From: Streptomyces niphimycinicus
GTDB lineage: Bacteria > Actinomycetota > Actinomycetes > Streptomycetales > Streptomycetaceae
Assembly (NCBI RefSeq): GCF_018883605.1
Contig: NZ_JAHLEM010000052.1
Coordinates: forward strand, 1 to 32,466
Direction of reading: 5' to 3'
DNA length: 32,466 nt
The notes below the pieces were generated by a model. It saw only the letters and a list, made by a program, of their open reading frames with translations, was not told where the DNA came from and did no database searches. Numbering within the stretch: the stretch's first letter is position 1; every line of letters begins with the position of its first letter. This document shows, piece by piece, positions 8,360 through 16,539 of this stretch. A program made the translations under genes and the position numbers.

Positions 8360-8940
8360 GCCTCACCCCCTCGCCGACGATCGTGATAGTCCCCGGACTG
8401 CGTGATCACGTGCCGGACCACTGGCAGACCATCCTCGCCAACAAGATCGAAAACTGCCGTTCGGTGCCGCCGCTGGAGAAGGACAGGCTGGCCTGCGACG
8501 CCCAGGTCGCCGCCTTGGACGGGTTGCTGTCGGACATCTCCGGCGAGGTAGTGCTGGTCGCCCACAGCGCCGGTGTGCTGACCACCGTGCACTGGGCGCA
8601 ACGGCACCGTCGTCCGATCCGGGGTGCGCTGCTGGCGGCTCCGCCGGACTTCGCAACGCCGTTGCCGGAGGGCTACCCCACCCCGGAAACCCTGCGCGAG
8701 AACGGCTGGACGCCGACCCCGCGGACACCCTTGCCGTTCCCCAGCATCGTCGCGGCGAGCAGGAACGACCCCCTGGCCGCTTTCGGATGCGTGACCGACC
8801 TCGCACGGGCATGGGGCAGCCGCTTGGTGGACGTCGGACCGGTCGGACACCTCAACCCCGCCGCCGGCTACGGCGAATGGCCTGCGGCCGAGGAGTTCGT
8901 CCGCGAGCTCGGCCGAGTCTCGCCCCACAGGACCGTCTGA
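8356..8940 (+). CDS. RBBP9/YdeN-family serine hydrolase
   Basis: A 194-residue alpha/beta hydrolase (PF06821 type). The catalytic triad is visible: Ser71 in VAHSAG, Asp138 in ASRNDPLA and His165 in the family signature VGHLNPAAGYGEW. The start codon overlaps the transporter stop (ATGA), with GGAG eight bases upstream. No signal peptide, so it is cytoplasmic. Its coupling to the transporter suggests that it hydrolyses an ester, thioester or lactone in the imported compound or an intermediate; family members with known substrates are few, so this is inference. A strong hairpin follows its stop. Confidence 0.9.
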   Translation: MSLTPSPTIVIVPGLRDHVPDHWQTILANKIENCRSVPPLEKDRLACDAQVAALDGLLSDISGEVVLVAHSAGVLTTVHWAQRHRRPIRGALLAAPPDFATPLPEGYPTPETLRENGWTPTPRTPLPFPSIVAASRNDPLAAFGCVTDLARAWGSRLVDVGPVGHLNPAAGYGEWPAAEEFVRELGRVSPHRTV

Positions 8941-8961
8941 CGTACGACGGCGCTCCCCTCC

Positions 8962-8996
8962 GGCTCCCTCCCGCCCGCCCAGGGCGGGAGGGAGCC
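8962..8996 (+). terminator. Strong hairpin terminator after the hydrolase gene
   Basis: A perfect 14-bp stem (GGCTCCCTCCCGCC pairing with its complement) with a 7-nt loop, extended by an outer imperfect stem involving CGTACGACGG and CCGTCCGTACG. There is no T tract, as is usual in Streptomyces. It stands between the hydrolase and acetoacetyl-CoA synthetase genes, so the latter either relies on read-through or has its own promoter. Confidence 0.75.
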
Positions 8997-9026
8997 GTCC
9001 GTACGATCCCGCCCATGGAGGCGCTC

Positions 9027-11018
9027 ATGAGCACCGACACCGAACTGCTGTGGTCCCCGAGCCGCTCGATGGCCGAAAGGTCCAACGTCGCCGGTTTCAT
9101 GCGCTGGCTCGGCCAGTCACGAGGACTCTCCTTCTCCGACTACCCGGAGCTGTGGCGATGGAGCACCACCGACCTGCCCGCGTTCTGGTCGGCGGTATGG
9201 GAGTTCTACGGCCTCGACGCCGTCAGCGACTACGATGTGGCGCTGGCCGACCCTTCGATGCCCGGGGCATGCTGGTTCCCGGGAGCCCGGCTGAACTTCG
9301 CCGAGCGATGCCTCGGCCGTGCCACGGACGCACGCCCGGCGCTGATCAGCGTCTCCGAAGACGGCGTTCCGGTGGAGACATCGTGGGCGCGGCTCAGGCG
9401 CGACGTCGCCGCCGTCGCCGCGTCATTGCGAGAGATGGGCGTGAGGCCCGGTGACCGCGTTGCCGGCTACCTTCCGAACACCTCGCACGCCGTCGTCGCG
9501 TTGCTGGCCAGTGCCGCTGTGGGCGCGGTGTGGACGGTGTGCTCGCCGGACTTCGGTACCCCCAGCGTGCTCGCGCGGCTGCGGCAGGCGCAGCCGAAGG
9601 TTCTGGTGGCCGCCGACGGCTACCGCTACGGGGGCAAGGAGTTCGACCGGCGTCCTGCGGTCGCCGAGATCGTGGAGGGGCTCCCCACGGTCCGGCATCT
9701 GATCGCGGTCGACCACATCCACCCGTCCGCCACCGCGGCGCCATGGTCGCGGCGACCTGATGTGGTGCCGCACACATGGTCCGCGCTGCTCGGGAACCCG
9801 GCCGAACTCGACTTCGCGGACGTCCCCTTCGACCACCCACTGTGGGTCCTGTGGTCATCGGGCACCACCGGTGTGCCGAAGGGCATCGTGCAGAGCCACG
9901 GCGGCATCGTGGTCGAGTTGCTCAAGGCGCTCGGCCTCGGCGTCGACCTGCGGAGCGACGATCGGTACCTCTTCCACACGTCCACCAGTTGGATGGTGTG
10001 GAACTTCATGGTCGCGGGCCTGCTGCACGGAGCCACGATCGTCCTGTACGACGGCAGTCCCACCTACCCCGATGTCAACGGAGTCTGGCGGGTCGCCGAG
10101 CGGACAGGCGCGACGATGGTCGGAGTGGGGGCGGCTTACCTGGTCGCGGCGGAGAAGGCGGACGCACACCCGGCGGCGGACATGGACCTGAGCGCTCTGC
10201 GATCCATCCTGCAGACGGGCTCGTCGCTTCCCGCACGCGCTTGGCGCTGGGTTTACGACCGTCTCGCTCCGGATGCCTGGCTACAGTCGATCTGTGGCGG
10301 GACCGACATCTGTTCGGTCCTCGCCGGAGGCTCTCCACTGCTGCCGGTGCGGGTCGGCCGGATCCAGTGTCCCGCGCTCGGAGTCGCCCTGGCCGCATGG
10401 GATTCCTCCGGACAGCCGCTGGTCGGGGAGCAAGGGGAACTGGTGGTGACCGCGCCACTTCCCTCGATGCCGTTGCGCTTCGTCGGCGACCCCGAGAACC
10501 GCCGCTATCTGGCGAGTTACTTCGACACCTATCCCGGAGTCTGGCGTCATGGTGACTGGGTCACGGTCGACCCGGACTTGTCGGTCGTGGTGGCGGGACG
10601 CTCGGACTCGACACTCAACCGCATGGGCGTGCGGATGGGGTCGGCCGACATCTACGCCGTTGTCGAGCGGCTCCCGCAGATCGCGGACAGTCTCGTCGTC
10701 GGTGCCGAACTGCCGGACGGCCGGTACTTCATGCCGCTTTTCGTCGTCCTCGCCGAAGGGGAGAGCCTCGATGACGCACTCCGGAACACCATCGCGACGT
10801 CGATCAGAGCCCAGCTCTCGCCGCGTCACGTTCCGGACGCCGTCGTCGCGATAGCCGCCGTGCCGCGTACCTTGACCGGGAAGAAGCTGGAGGTCCCGGT
10901 CAAACGCATCATCCAGGGCGCTCGCGCGGCCGATGTGTGCGCCGCGGGTGCCATCACCCACCCCGAGATGCTCGCTTGGTTCGCGGACTTCACGTCCGGG
11001 CTCCCCGCCGCAGGCTGA
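9027..11018 (+). CDS. aacS: Acetoacetyl-CoA synthetase
   Basis: Activates acetoacetate to acetoacetyl-CoA with ATP. At 663 residues it matches the AacS family (about 650) rather than shorter acyl-CoA ligases. The N-terminus has the AacS-specific LWSPS motif and the ACAS_N-type segment SDYPELWRWSTTDLPAFW. The ATP loop SSGTTGVPKG is at about 277-286 and the adenylate-forming catalytic lysine lies in PRTLTGKKLEVPVKR near the C-terminus. GGAGG five bases before the second of two close in-frame ATGs favours 9027 over 9015. In this cluster it logically salvages the acetoacetate released by the BKACE enzyme. It follows a hairpin and may be expressed at a lower or separate level. Confidence 0.93.
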   Translation: MSTDTELLWSPSRSMAERSNVAGFMRWLGQSRGLSFSDYPELWRWSTTDLPAFWSAVWEFYGLDAVSDYDVALADPSMPGACWFPGARLNFAERCLGRATDARPALISVSEDGVPVETSWARLRRDVAAVAASLREMGVRPGDRVAGYLPNTSHAVVALLASAAVGAVWTVCSPDFGTPSVLARLRQAQPKVLVAADGYRYGGKEFDRRPAVAEIVEGLPTVRHLIAVDHIHPSATAAPWSRRPDVVPHTWSALLGNPAELDFADVPFDHPLWVLWSSGTTGVPKGIVQSHGGIVVELLKALGLGVDLRSDDRYLFHTSTSWMVWNFMVAGLLHGATIVLYDGSPTYPDVNGVWRVAERTGATMVGVGAAYLVAAEKADAHPAADMDLSALRSILQTGSSLPARAWRWVYDRLAPDAWLQSICGGTDICSVLAGGSPLLPVRVGRIQCPALGVALAAWDSSGQPLVGEQGELVVTAPLPSMPLRFVGDPENRRYLASYFDTYPGVWRHGDWVTVDPDLSVVVAGRSDSTLNRMGVRMGSADIYAVVERLPQIADSLVVGAELPDGRYFMPLFVVLAEGESLDDALRNTIATSIRAQLSPRHVPDAVVAIAAVPRTLTGKKLEVPVKRIIQGARAADVCAAGAITHPEMLAWFADFTSGLPAAG

Positions 11019-11022
11019 CGTC

Positions 11023-11069
11023 GCGACCGGGCCCAGTATCGCCTCGGCGGATACGCGGAGCCCGGTCGC
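11023..11069. terminator. Bidirectional terminator between convergent genes
   Basis: A perfect 10-bp stem (GCGACCGGGC with GCCCGGTCGC) whose interior can form a second short stem (GTATC with GGATAC). It starts five bases after the acetoacetyl-CoA synthetase stop and ends 33 bases before the convergent YeiH-family stop, so it can serve both transcripts. Confidence 0.7.
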
Positions 11070-11102
11070 TACGACAGGGACCAACTCCCGCGGGACTCCC
11101 GC

Positions 11103-12236
11103 TTACAGGGAACCGGTCAGGAATTGGAGGACGAGGCTGGTGACCGAGACCACCACCCACAGACAGGCACCGAGGACGAGCGGTCGGGGGCCGGTGCGGC
11201 GCAGTGCGGCGAGGTCGGTGGACAGCCCCGTCGCGGAGAGCGCGACGGTGATGAGGAAGACCGACAGCTCGCTGAGACCGTGGTGGGCGGCAGCCGGGAT
11301 GACACCCAGGCTGTTCGCCGTGGTCATCAGCAGGAAGCCGATCAGGAACACGGGTACCAGCTTGACCACCTGAAGCCGGGGACGGGCCGTGCCCTGCGCC
11401 GCGGCACGGTCGCGGCGTCTCACCAGCCAGGCCAGTCCCAGGCAGATGGGGATGATCATGAGGCTGCGGGTGAGTTTGACGACGACCGCGTAGTCCCCCG
11501 CGGTCTGGCCGTAACTGGTGGCGGCGGCGACCACTGAGGACGTGTCGTTGACCGCCGTGCCGGCGAAGAGGCCAAAGCTGTGCTGGCTCATCCCCAGGAG
11601 GTGGCCGAGCAGCGGGAAGGTGAGCACGGCGGCGACGTTGAACAGGAAGATGGTGGAGACCGCGTAGGCCACCTCGACCCCGGCCGCGCCGATGACCGGG
11701 GCGGCCGCCGCGATCGCCGACGCCCCGCAGATGCCCGTGCCCACGCCGATCAGCGTGCGCAGGTCCCCGACGATGCCGAGCCACCGGCCGATGCCGTATG
11801 CGGCGGTCAGACACACCACCAACGAGCCGACCATCACCGGAATCGAGCCGACGCCCACGTGGACGATCTGGGCCAGCGACAGTTGGGAGCCGAGGAGGAC
11901 CACCGAAGCCTGGAGGATCCGCTTGCTCGCGAAACCGATGCCGGGGCGCAGCCGTGCTCCTGGCTTCTTCAGGGCGGCCAGCAGCACGCCGAGGACGATC
12001 CCGGTCACCGGGCCGCCGACGAGCGGGAACGCCTTTCCCACCACCGTGCTCGCCGCCGCGAGAACCAGGACGAGTGTCAGACCAGGCACGAGAGCGGCCG
12101 CGGCGGCCGTTCCCCGGCTTCTGGGCGGGTGGGGCGGCTTGGCGCGAGGCACGGCGGGCGGAGACGCTCGCGCCGGTTCGGCCTCCGGTCGGGTGGGGAG
12201 TCCGGTGAGGTCCTGACAGTCTGGATCGTCGCTCAT
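11103..12236 (-). CDS. YeiH/UPF0324-family membrane protein
   Basis: A 377-residue polytopic membrane protein, with about 10 hydrophobic segments after a 55-residue proline-rich cytoplasmic N-terminus. The family motifs GTGICGASAIAA and GTAVNDTSSVVAA are clear. YeiH proteins (PF03601) are annotated as putative sulfate or sulfite exporters, on weak experimental grounds. The frame is open to a TTG at 12302, but ATG at 12236 (MSDDPDCQDLTG) is the better start; neither has a strong ribosome site. It is convergent with acetoacetyl-CoA synthetase and not part of that operon. A link to sulfite from the nearby TauD-type enzymes is conceivable but not shown. Confidence 0.85.
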   Translation of the reverse strand: MSDDPDCQDLTGLPTRPEAEPARASPPAVPRAKPPHPPRSRGTAAAAALVPGLTLVLVLAAASTVVGKAFPLVGGPVTGIVLGVLLAALKKPGARLRPGIGFASKRILQASVVLLGSQLSLAQIVHVGVGSIPVMVGSLVVCLTAAYGIGRWLGIVGDLRTLIGVGTGICGASAIAAAAPVIGAAGVEVAYAVSTIFLFNVAAVLTFPLLGHLLGMSQHSFGLFAGTAVNDTSSVVAAATSYGQTAGDYAVVVKLTRSLMIIPICLGLAWLVRRRDRAAAQGTARPRLQVVKLVPVFLIGFLLMTTANSLGVIPAAAHHGLSELSVFLITVALSATGLSTDLAALRRTGPRPLVLGACLWVVVSVTSLVLQFLTGSL

Positions 12237-12457
12237 GGTCTCGACTCTGATGCGCTCCGGACCGCAGTTGTAGCCCCGAGATCGTGAGGAGGTCATAGCC
12301 AAAGGGAATGACTATCGAATGAAAACGACCTCCACCGCGGCGGTCGGTGCCCCCACTCTCAGCCGGCACCGCATGACCGGTGGCTCAGCGGCGTACGGGC
12401 GCAGGGTGGGGGCCGCCGTCGTTCCGAGGCCGACGACGAAATGGCTTCACCGGCGTG

Positions 12458-13072
12458 TCAGCAGGTGGAGCTGGTCCGGGTGAGCAGGCTGAGACGCCAT
12501 GGCAGGCCGTTGTAGTCGCCGCCGGCGGCCGGATCCTTGCCCTGGTACGGGTACTGGAGTTTGCAGGAGGGGACGGTTCAGCGTCGGGTCGTAACCGGCG
12601 CGGATCAGCTCCCCGTGACTGATGTCCTTCGTCCAGGCGCCGGACGGGAAGGCGGTGTTGCCGACCCGGGCGAAGGGGTTGCTTTCGGAGGCGGGCAGTA
12701 GTGTCCACGAGCCCGCGATGCTGCCGGAGGTCCAGGACCGGAAGTAGCGCCGTCCGTCCGAGCCGATCGCCTCGACGATCAGCAGGTACTGGTTGTCGCA
12801 GATCACCCACATGTCCACCCAGTAGCCGTTGCCGATGTTCTGACGGATGATGTCCGGCATCGACGAGTAGAAGTTGCGCGGGACGCTCCAGCCGTTGGGG
12901 TCGCTGATGTCGGTGTTCGTGGAGTACGAGGCGTTGCCGGTCTGGTGGACGAGGTACCACGTCTTCTGCGGTGCGAAGTAGAACACCTGCGGCGCCGCCC
13001 GGTACCCGGCGCCTATGGCGCCGCCGTCCAGGTAGTGGTGTGTGGCGGAGTTGGCCTGGGACCAGTCGGTTG
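12458..13072 (-). pseudogene. GH62 alpha-L-arabinofuranosidase remnant
   Basis: Readable pieces match secreted GH62 enzymes that remove arabinose from xylan: DWSQANSATHHYLDGG, GYRAAPQVFYFAPQKTW, NGYWVDMWVICD, YLLIVEAIGSDGRRYF, GAWTKDISHGELIRAGYD and, in another frame, YQGKDPAAGGDYNGLPW ending SSTC-stop. The signal peptide and N-terminal half are absent. About 55 residues that should follow WVICD are missing near 12795 without frame loss. An extra base near 12578 (CTGAACC where CTGACC is expected) shifts the last 35 codons. The upstream end runs directly into a methyltransferase fragment. It cannot make an active enzyme. Confidence 0.8.
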
Positions 13073-13320
13073 GGGGCCGGGCTGGTCGACCTCGAAGAGC
13101 TGGAGACGGGAGGCGAACTCCGGCTCGCGCTGCGCGAAGGTGTCCAGACCGGCGCCCAGGGTGACGTACTGGGTGACGCCGCGGTCGGCCTGCTCGGCGA
13201 TCAGGTCCTCGATGAAACGGGCGCGGGCCACGACGGCCGCCCGGAACCCTCTGGTGGTGTCCGGATCCATATCGGGGCGGCGGCGCCAGTCGTCGTCGGG
13301 GCCCGCCAGCCCAGTGGCTG
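13073..13320 (-). pseudogene. Leucine carboxyl methyltransferase-type (PF04072) fragment
   Basis: About 80 codons match the central part of class I SAM methyltransferases of the TIGR00027/PF04072 type: RGFRAAVVARARFIEDL, then RGVTQYVTLGAGLDTFAQ (SAM-binding glycine loop) and LFEVDQPG. Both ends are missing: upstream it starts abruptly at the ATP-grasp stop and downstream it breaks off after FEVDQPG, where GH62 sequence begins in another frame. An internal ATG at 13270 could start an 85-residue chimeric peptide, but no ribosome site precedes it. Confidence 0.7.
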
Positions 13321-13322
13321 GG

Positions 13323-14076
13323 TCAGCTCTTCCCGAGCGCCAGGCTGATTTCGACGTCGAAGAGATCGACGCCGAATGTCAGCTTGTTGACCTGAGGGGA
13401 GAGTGCCCCCGGAAGGCGGATGGCGCACTCACCGAAAGTCAGCCCCGATTCCTCCCTGAATGCTTCCAGATGGAACACGCAATCCGGTGCGTCGAGGCTT
13501 GTGAGTGCCTGCCTGGCGAGTGCCTCCGCTTGCTGGAACAGTGGCGCATGCCGCTTTCTGTCCCATATGTGGGCGGCCAGGACGCCGCCCTGCACGGCGC
13601 TCAGCGGTGATATGTGATTGCGGCTCATGGAGGACCATTGGAGATCGCCGTTCTGCCAGATGCCGTCTATATAGACTTCCGAGGCGTCCATGAAGGACTC
13701 GGCGACGATCTCGACATCCGACTGCCCGGAGAACGGCTGCATGGCCTGCGCGTACTCGCCCGGGGACCGGACGACGCTCGTGCGAAGGGCACCGGCACCG
13801 GTCGCCGGCTTGACCACGAAGATGTCCCCCAGCTCGTTGGCGAGATCCGTGAAGGATGTGCCGATGGGTATGTATCGGCAGCGTGCTCGCTTGACCTGCG
13901 GCGGCAACGTGCTCTTCTGGGGCGTTCTCGATGTCGGCGACACATCTGAAGCGTCGGCCCTCCGGTGTGTTCGCCGGCGCCTGCACGATATAGAAGGGGT
14001 CCAAGCCTCGGTGCCGCAATGCCTGGTCCGGGCCGTCCCGATGTCCGATGACAATCATCGTCGGCATTCGAATCAT
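13323..14076 (-). pseudogene. ATP-grasp ligase, internally deleted and frameshifted
   Basis: The 5' part starts at an ATG overlapping the permease stop (ATGA), with GGAG eight bases upstream, and reads MIRMPTMIVIGHRDG through CVADIENAPEEHV, a pre-ATP-grasp domain. From about 13890 the similarity continues in another frame as RYIPIGTSFTDLANELGDIFVVKPATGAG, then LHQ-like ATP-grasp segments, to the end ISLALGKS-stop. About 60-70 residues normally linking the two parts are missing at the junction, so the intact gene would have encoded about 370 residues. ATP-grasp enzymes of this kind join a carboxylate to an amine. The coupling to the NCS1 permease implies a former role in metabolism of the imported compound. 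Confidence 0.75.
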
Positions 14077-15569
14077 GTGTGGTCTCCGGCGTCCGCCTGG
14101 TGCCCGGCGTGGTCCGGGTCGAGACCGGCGTCGGCGGACGCGATGACGGCGCGTTCGGCGTCGATGTCGAGCGAACGGCACAGCACCAGATAGAGCAGGG
14201 ACGACACGGCGAGTCCGACCAGCATGGTGATGTCGGCGCCCCTGACCCAGTGCGCGAGCGGCCCCTCCGCGTCTCCGATCACGGCGAACGGCAGCATCGA
14301 GACGAAGCCGACTCCATAGGCGGTGAGCCCGCGCCAGTTCCACCGGCCGTAGATGCCACGCGGGTTGAAGATCTCGCGGATCGAGTAGCGGCCACGCCGC
14401 ACCACATAGAAGTCGATCAGGTTGACCGCGGTCCACGGTGTGAAGAGGTAGCCCAGGACGATCAGGAAGTCCCCGAAGGTGGTCAGGAAGTCGTCGTTGG
14501 CGCTGAAGGCGAGCGCGGTGGAGACCACGCCGATGGCCACCAGTGTGGCGATACGGGTGCCCAGGGTCAGCGGGATCCGCTTCACCGAGTCGATGCTGGA
14601 CAGCAGCGTGAGGCTGCCGCCGTAGAAGTTGAGGGTGCCGATGCTGAACAGCGGAATCACCGACAACAGCAACAGCACCACACCGAAACCGGAAAATAGC
14701 TGGTCACCGGCGTTGACCACGGCATCCACCAGGCCCAGCTTCGGGAACAGCCCCGCGGCCACCGCCCCCACCAGCATCATCCACGCGCCACCGAAGCCCG
14801 CACCCAGATATGTCCACCAGAACGAGGAGCGCACCCCCACCGTCGGCGGAAGGTAGCGGGAGTAGTCGGAGACGTAGATGGACCACGAGAGCTGGTAGAC
14901 GGCCGCGTGGAAGAGCTGGATCAGGAAGGGAGCGAGAGTGAAGGCGCTCAGATCGAGCTGGTCCGCGCTGAAGGGGGCGGCCACCACGATGCCCACGGAG
15001 AAGACGGCCAGGCCCGCGCCCGTCAGATAGGTCAGCCACCGGGACGCCTTGTGGATGAAGTCATATCCCACGACCGCGAGCACGATGGCGATCACGGCGT
15101 AGGCGATATAGCTGACCGACGGGGGAGTGTCCGCCAGGTGCTCCATCGTCGACCCGACCAGCACCTGGTTGAAGGCCGTGTAGCCGATGTACGTCACCAG
15201 CGCCACGACCCACACCAGCAGTGCGCCGACGAATCCGAACTGCGGCCGGGACTGGACCATTTGGGGCAGCCCGAGCTGCGGGCCCTGGGTGGAGTGGAAG
15301 GCCATGAAGAAGGTGCCCAGAGCGTTGCCGAGCACGATGGCGATGGCCGTCCAGATCAGGTTGCCGCCGAGCGCCACACCGATCGCGCCGGTGGCGATGG
15401 TGGCGAGATGTGCGTCCCCGGCGAACCAGACGGGGAAGAGGTGCCAGACCTTGCCGTGGCGTTCGGCGAGGGGCACATAGTCGATCGACCGGCTCTCGAT
15501 GACCGGCCGGTGCCGGGCGGCGCCCGGAGTGTCCGGTGTCTCGGTCTCCTTGGTGGTGCTGACTGCCAT
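14073..15569 (-). CDS. NCS1-family purine-cytosine permease-like transporter
   Basis: A 498-residue cytoplasmic-membrane symporter with about 12 transmembrane helices. The family motif STQGPQLGLPQMVQSRPQFG lies after helix 2, and WHLFPVWFAGDAHL precedes helix 1. NCS1 members carry cytosine, purines, allantoin, hydantoin or pyridoxine. The start is ATG with AGGAG upstream (the frame runs open to 15716 but conserved sequence begins here). It is 79 bp downstream of the enoyl-CoA hydratase gene and coupled by ATGA to the broken ATP-grasp gene. Its place in an acyl-CoA degradation operon suggests the substrate is a nitrogen-containing acid or its precursor; this is inference. Confidence 0.9.
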   Translation of the reverse strand: MAVSTTKETETPDTPGAARHRPVIESRSIDYVPLAERHGKVWHLFPVWFAGDAHLATIATGAIGVALGGNLIWTAIAIVLGNALGTFFMAFHSTQGPQLGLPQMVQSRPQFGFVGALLVWVVALVTYIGYTAFNQVLVGSTMEHLADTPPSVSYIAYAVIAIVLAVVGYDFIHKASRWLTYLTGAGLAVFSVGIVVAAPFSADQLDLSAFTLAPFLIQLFHAAVYQLSWSIYVSDYSRYLPPTVGVRSSFWWTYLGAGFGGAWMMLVGAVAAGLFPKLGLVDAVVNAGDQLFSGFGVVLLLLSVIPLFSIGTLNFYGGSLTLLSSIDSVKRIPLTLGTRIATLVAIGVVSTALAFSANDDFLTTFGDFLIVLGYLFTPWTAVNLIDFYVVRRGRYSIREIFNPRGIYGRWNWRGLTAYGVGFVSMLPFAVIGDAEGPLAHWVRGADITMLVGLAVSSLLYLVLCRSLDIDAERAVIASADAGLDPDHAGHQADAGDHT

Positions 15570-15648
15570 ACGGGTACTCCTGGGCGCGAGCGTGGCTGGG
15601 CGTGTGGTTGCGGATCCCCCCTGACGGTCGTGGTCGCGGCGGACCGGT

Positions 15649-16407
15649 TCAGCCCGTTCGGTTGAGCGCGGCGTACGCGAGCTGCTCCAGCAGCAACGCC
15701 GCCTCGCGCGGGGCATCGGCGGCCGCCGTGATCACCTGTTTGGCGACCGAGACGGCGAGCCGCGGCTGCGCGGCCAGCTCCGCGGCGATCTCCACCGCCT
15801 TCTCCCGTACGCCGCCCCCTTCGGCGATCTCGCCGATCAGTCCCCAGGCGTACGCCTCCCGCGCCCCGAAGCGGCGGCCGCGCAGTACCAGATCGCGGGT
15901 GCGGGCCGCTCCGACCTCCCGCACCAGCCGGGTCACCCCGCCGGAGCTGGGCAGAATGCCGATGCCCACCTCGGGCAGGCCGAAGACCGTGTCCGGGTCG
16001 GCCACCCGGATGTCCGCGGCCAGCGCCAGTTCCAGGCCGCCGCCGAGGCAGTAGCCCGACAGGGCCGCCACCGTGGGCTGGGGGAGGGCGGCGAACGTCT
16101 CGTACACGGCGCCGGACGAGCGGTAGTACTCGGCGATCGCCTCGGGGGTCATCTCGGGCAGCTCGCCGGTGTCCGCCCCGGCCGAGAAGGCGCGCGGCAC
16201 TCCGGTGACGACCACGGCCCGGCTGGTGCGCACCTCCTGGCTGCGCAGGGCGTCGAGCAGGACGGACTCCAGATGGGTGGAGAGCGCGTTGAGCTTTCGC
16301 TCGCGGCGCAGTGTGAGCACGGCGATGTCGTGGTGTTCGCCGGTGCGCTCGATCTCCACGGTGCCGGCGTCCGGGGAGGCGGCGGGCGTTGTGTCGGTGG
16401 TGGTCAT
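15649..16407 (-). CDS. Enoyl-CoA hydratase/isomerase-family protein
   Basis: A 252-residue crotonase-fold enzyme that would hydrate an enoyl-CoA double bond. The oxyanion-hole segment FSAGAD is at about 74-79. Both catalytic glutamates of true hydratases are kept: Glu126 in GGGLELALA and Glu146 in GLPEVGIG, with the usual spacing of 20. The ATG is preceded by AGGAG at a slightly long distance of 12 bases; an in-frame GTG at 16455 lacks a ribosome site. It follows the acyl-CoA dehydrogenase gene but is separated by 132 bp containing strong hairpins, so its expression may differ. Confidence 0.92.
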   Translation of the reverse strand: MTTTDTTPAASPDAGTVEIERTGEHHDIAVLTLRRERKLNALSTHLESVLLDALRSQEVRTSRAVVVTGVPRAFSAGADTGELPEMTPEAIAEYYRSSGAVYETFAALPQPTVAALSGYCLGGGLELALAADIRVADPDTVFGLPEVGIGILPSSGGVTRLVREVGAARTRDLVLRGRRFGAREAYAWGLIGEIAEGGGVREKAVEIAAELAAQPRLAVSVAKQVITAAADAPREAALLLEQLAYAALNRTG

Positions 16408-16448
16408 GGCGCTGGGTTTCTCCTGCCTCGCTGGTTGACGTCGTTGCC

Positions 16449-16470
16449 GCGCCACCTGTGGGAGTGGCGC
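16449..16470 (-). terminator. Secondary hairpin in the dehydrogenase-hydratase gap
   Basis: GCGCCAC and GTGGCGC form a perfect 7-bp stem around an 8-nt loop. It lies just downstream (minus strand) of the larger 16485-16528 hairpin, and the two may act together as an attenuator or RNA-stabilising element. Confidence 0.4.
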
Positions 16471-16484
16471 GACAGTGGCGTGGT

Positions 16485-16528
16485 CGGCGGCAGGGGCCGT
16501 GGGCGTGGCCGTACGGCCCCTGCCGCCG
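16485..16528 (-). terminator. Strong hairpin inside the acyl-CoA operon
   Basis: A perfect 16-bp GC-rich stem (arms 16485-16500 and 16513-16528, core GGCGGCAGGGGCCGT with its complement) around a 12-nt loop. It begins 11 bp after the dehydrogenase stop and precedes the hydratase gene by 78 bp. There is no T tract. It could terminate part of the transcripts or protect the 3' end of the upstream message. Confidence 0.65.
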
Positions 16529-16539
16529 GATGGTGCCGG

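Noticed and set aside
12300..12345. AT-rich stretch before the YeiH gene resembling half of a Zur box (TGAAAACGA)
   Set aside because: The second half-site is absent, and no zinc-related gene is nearby.
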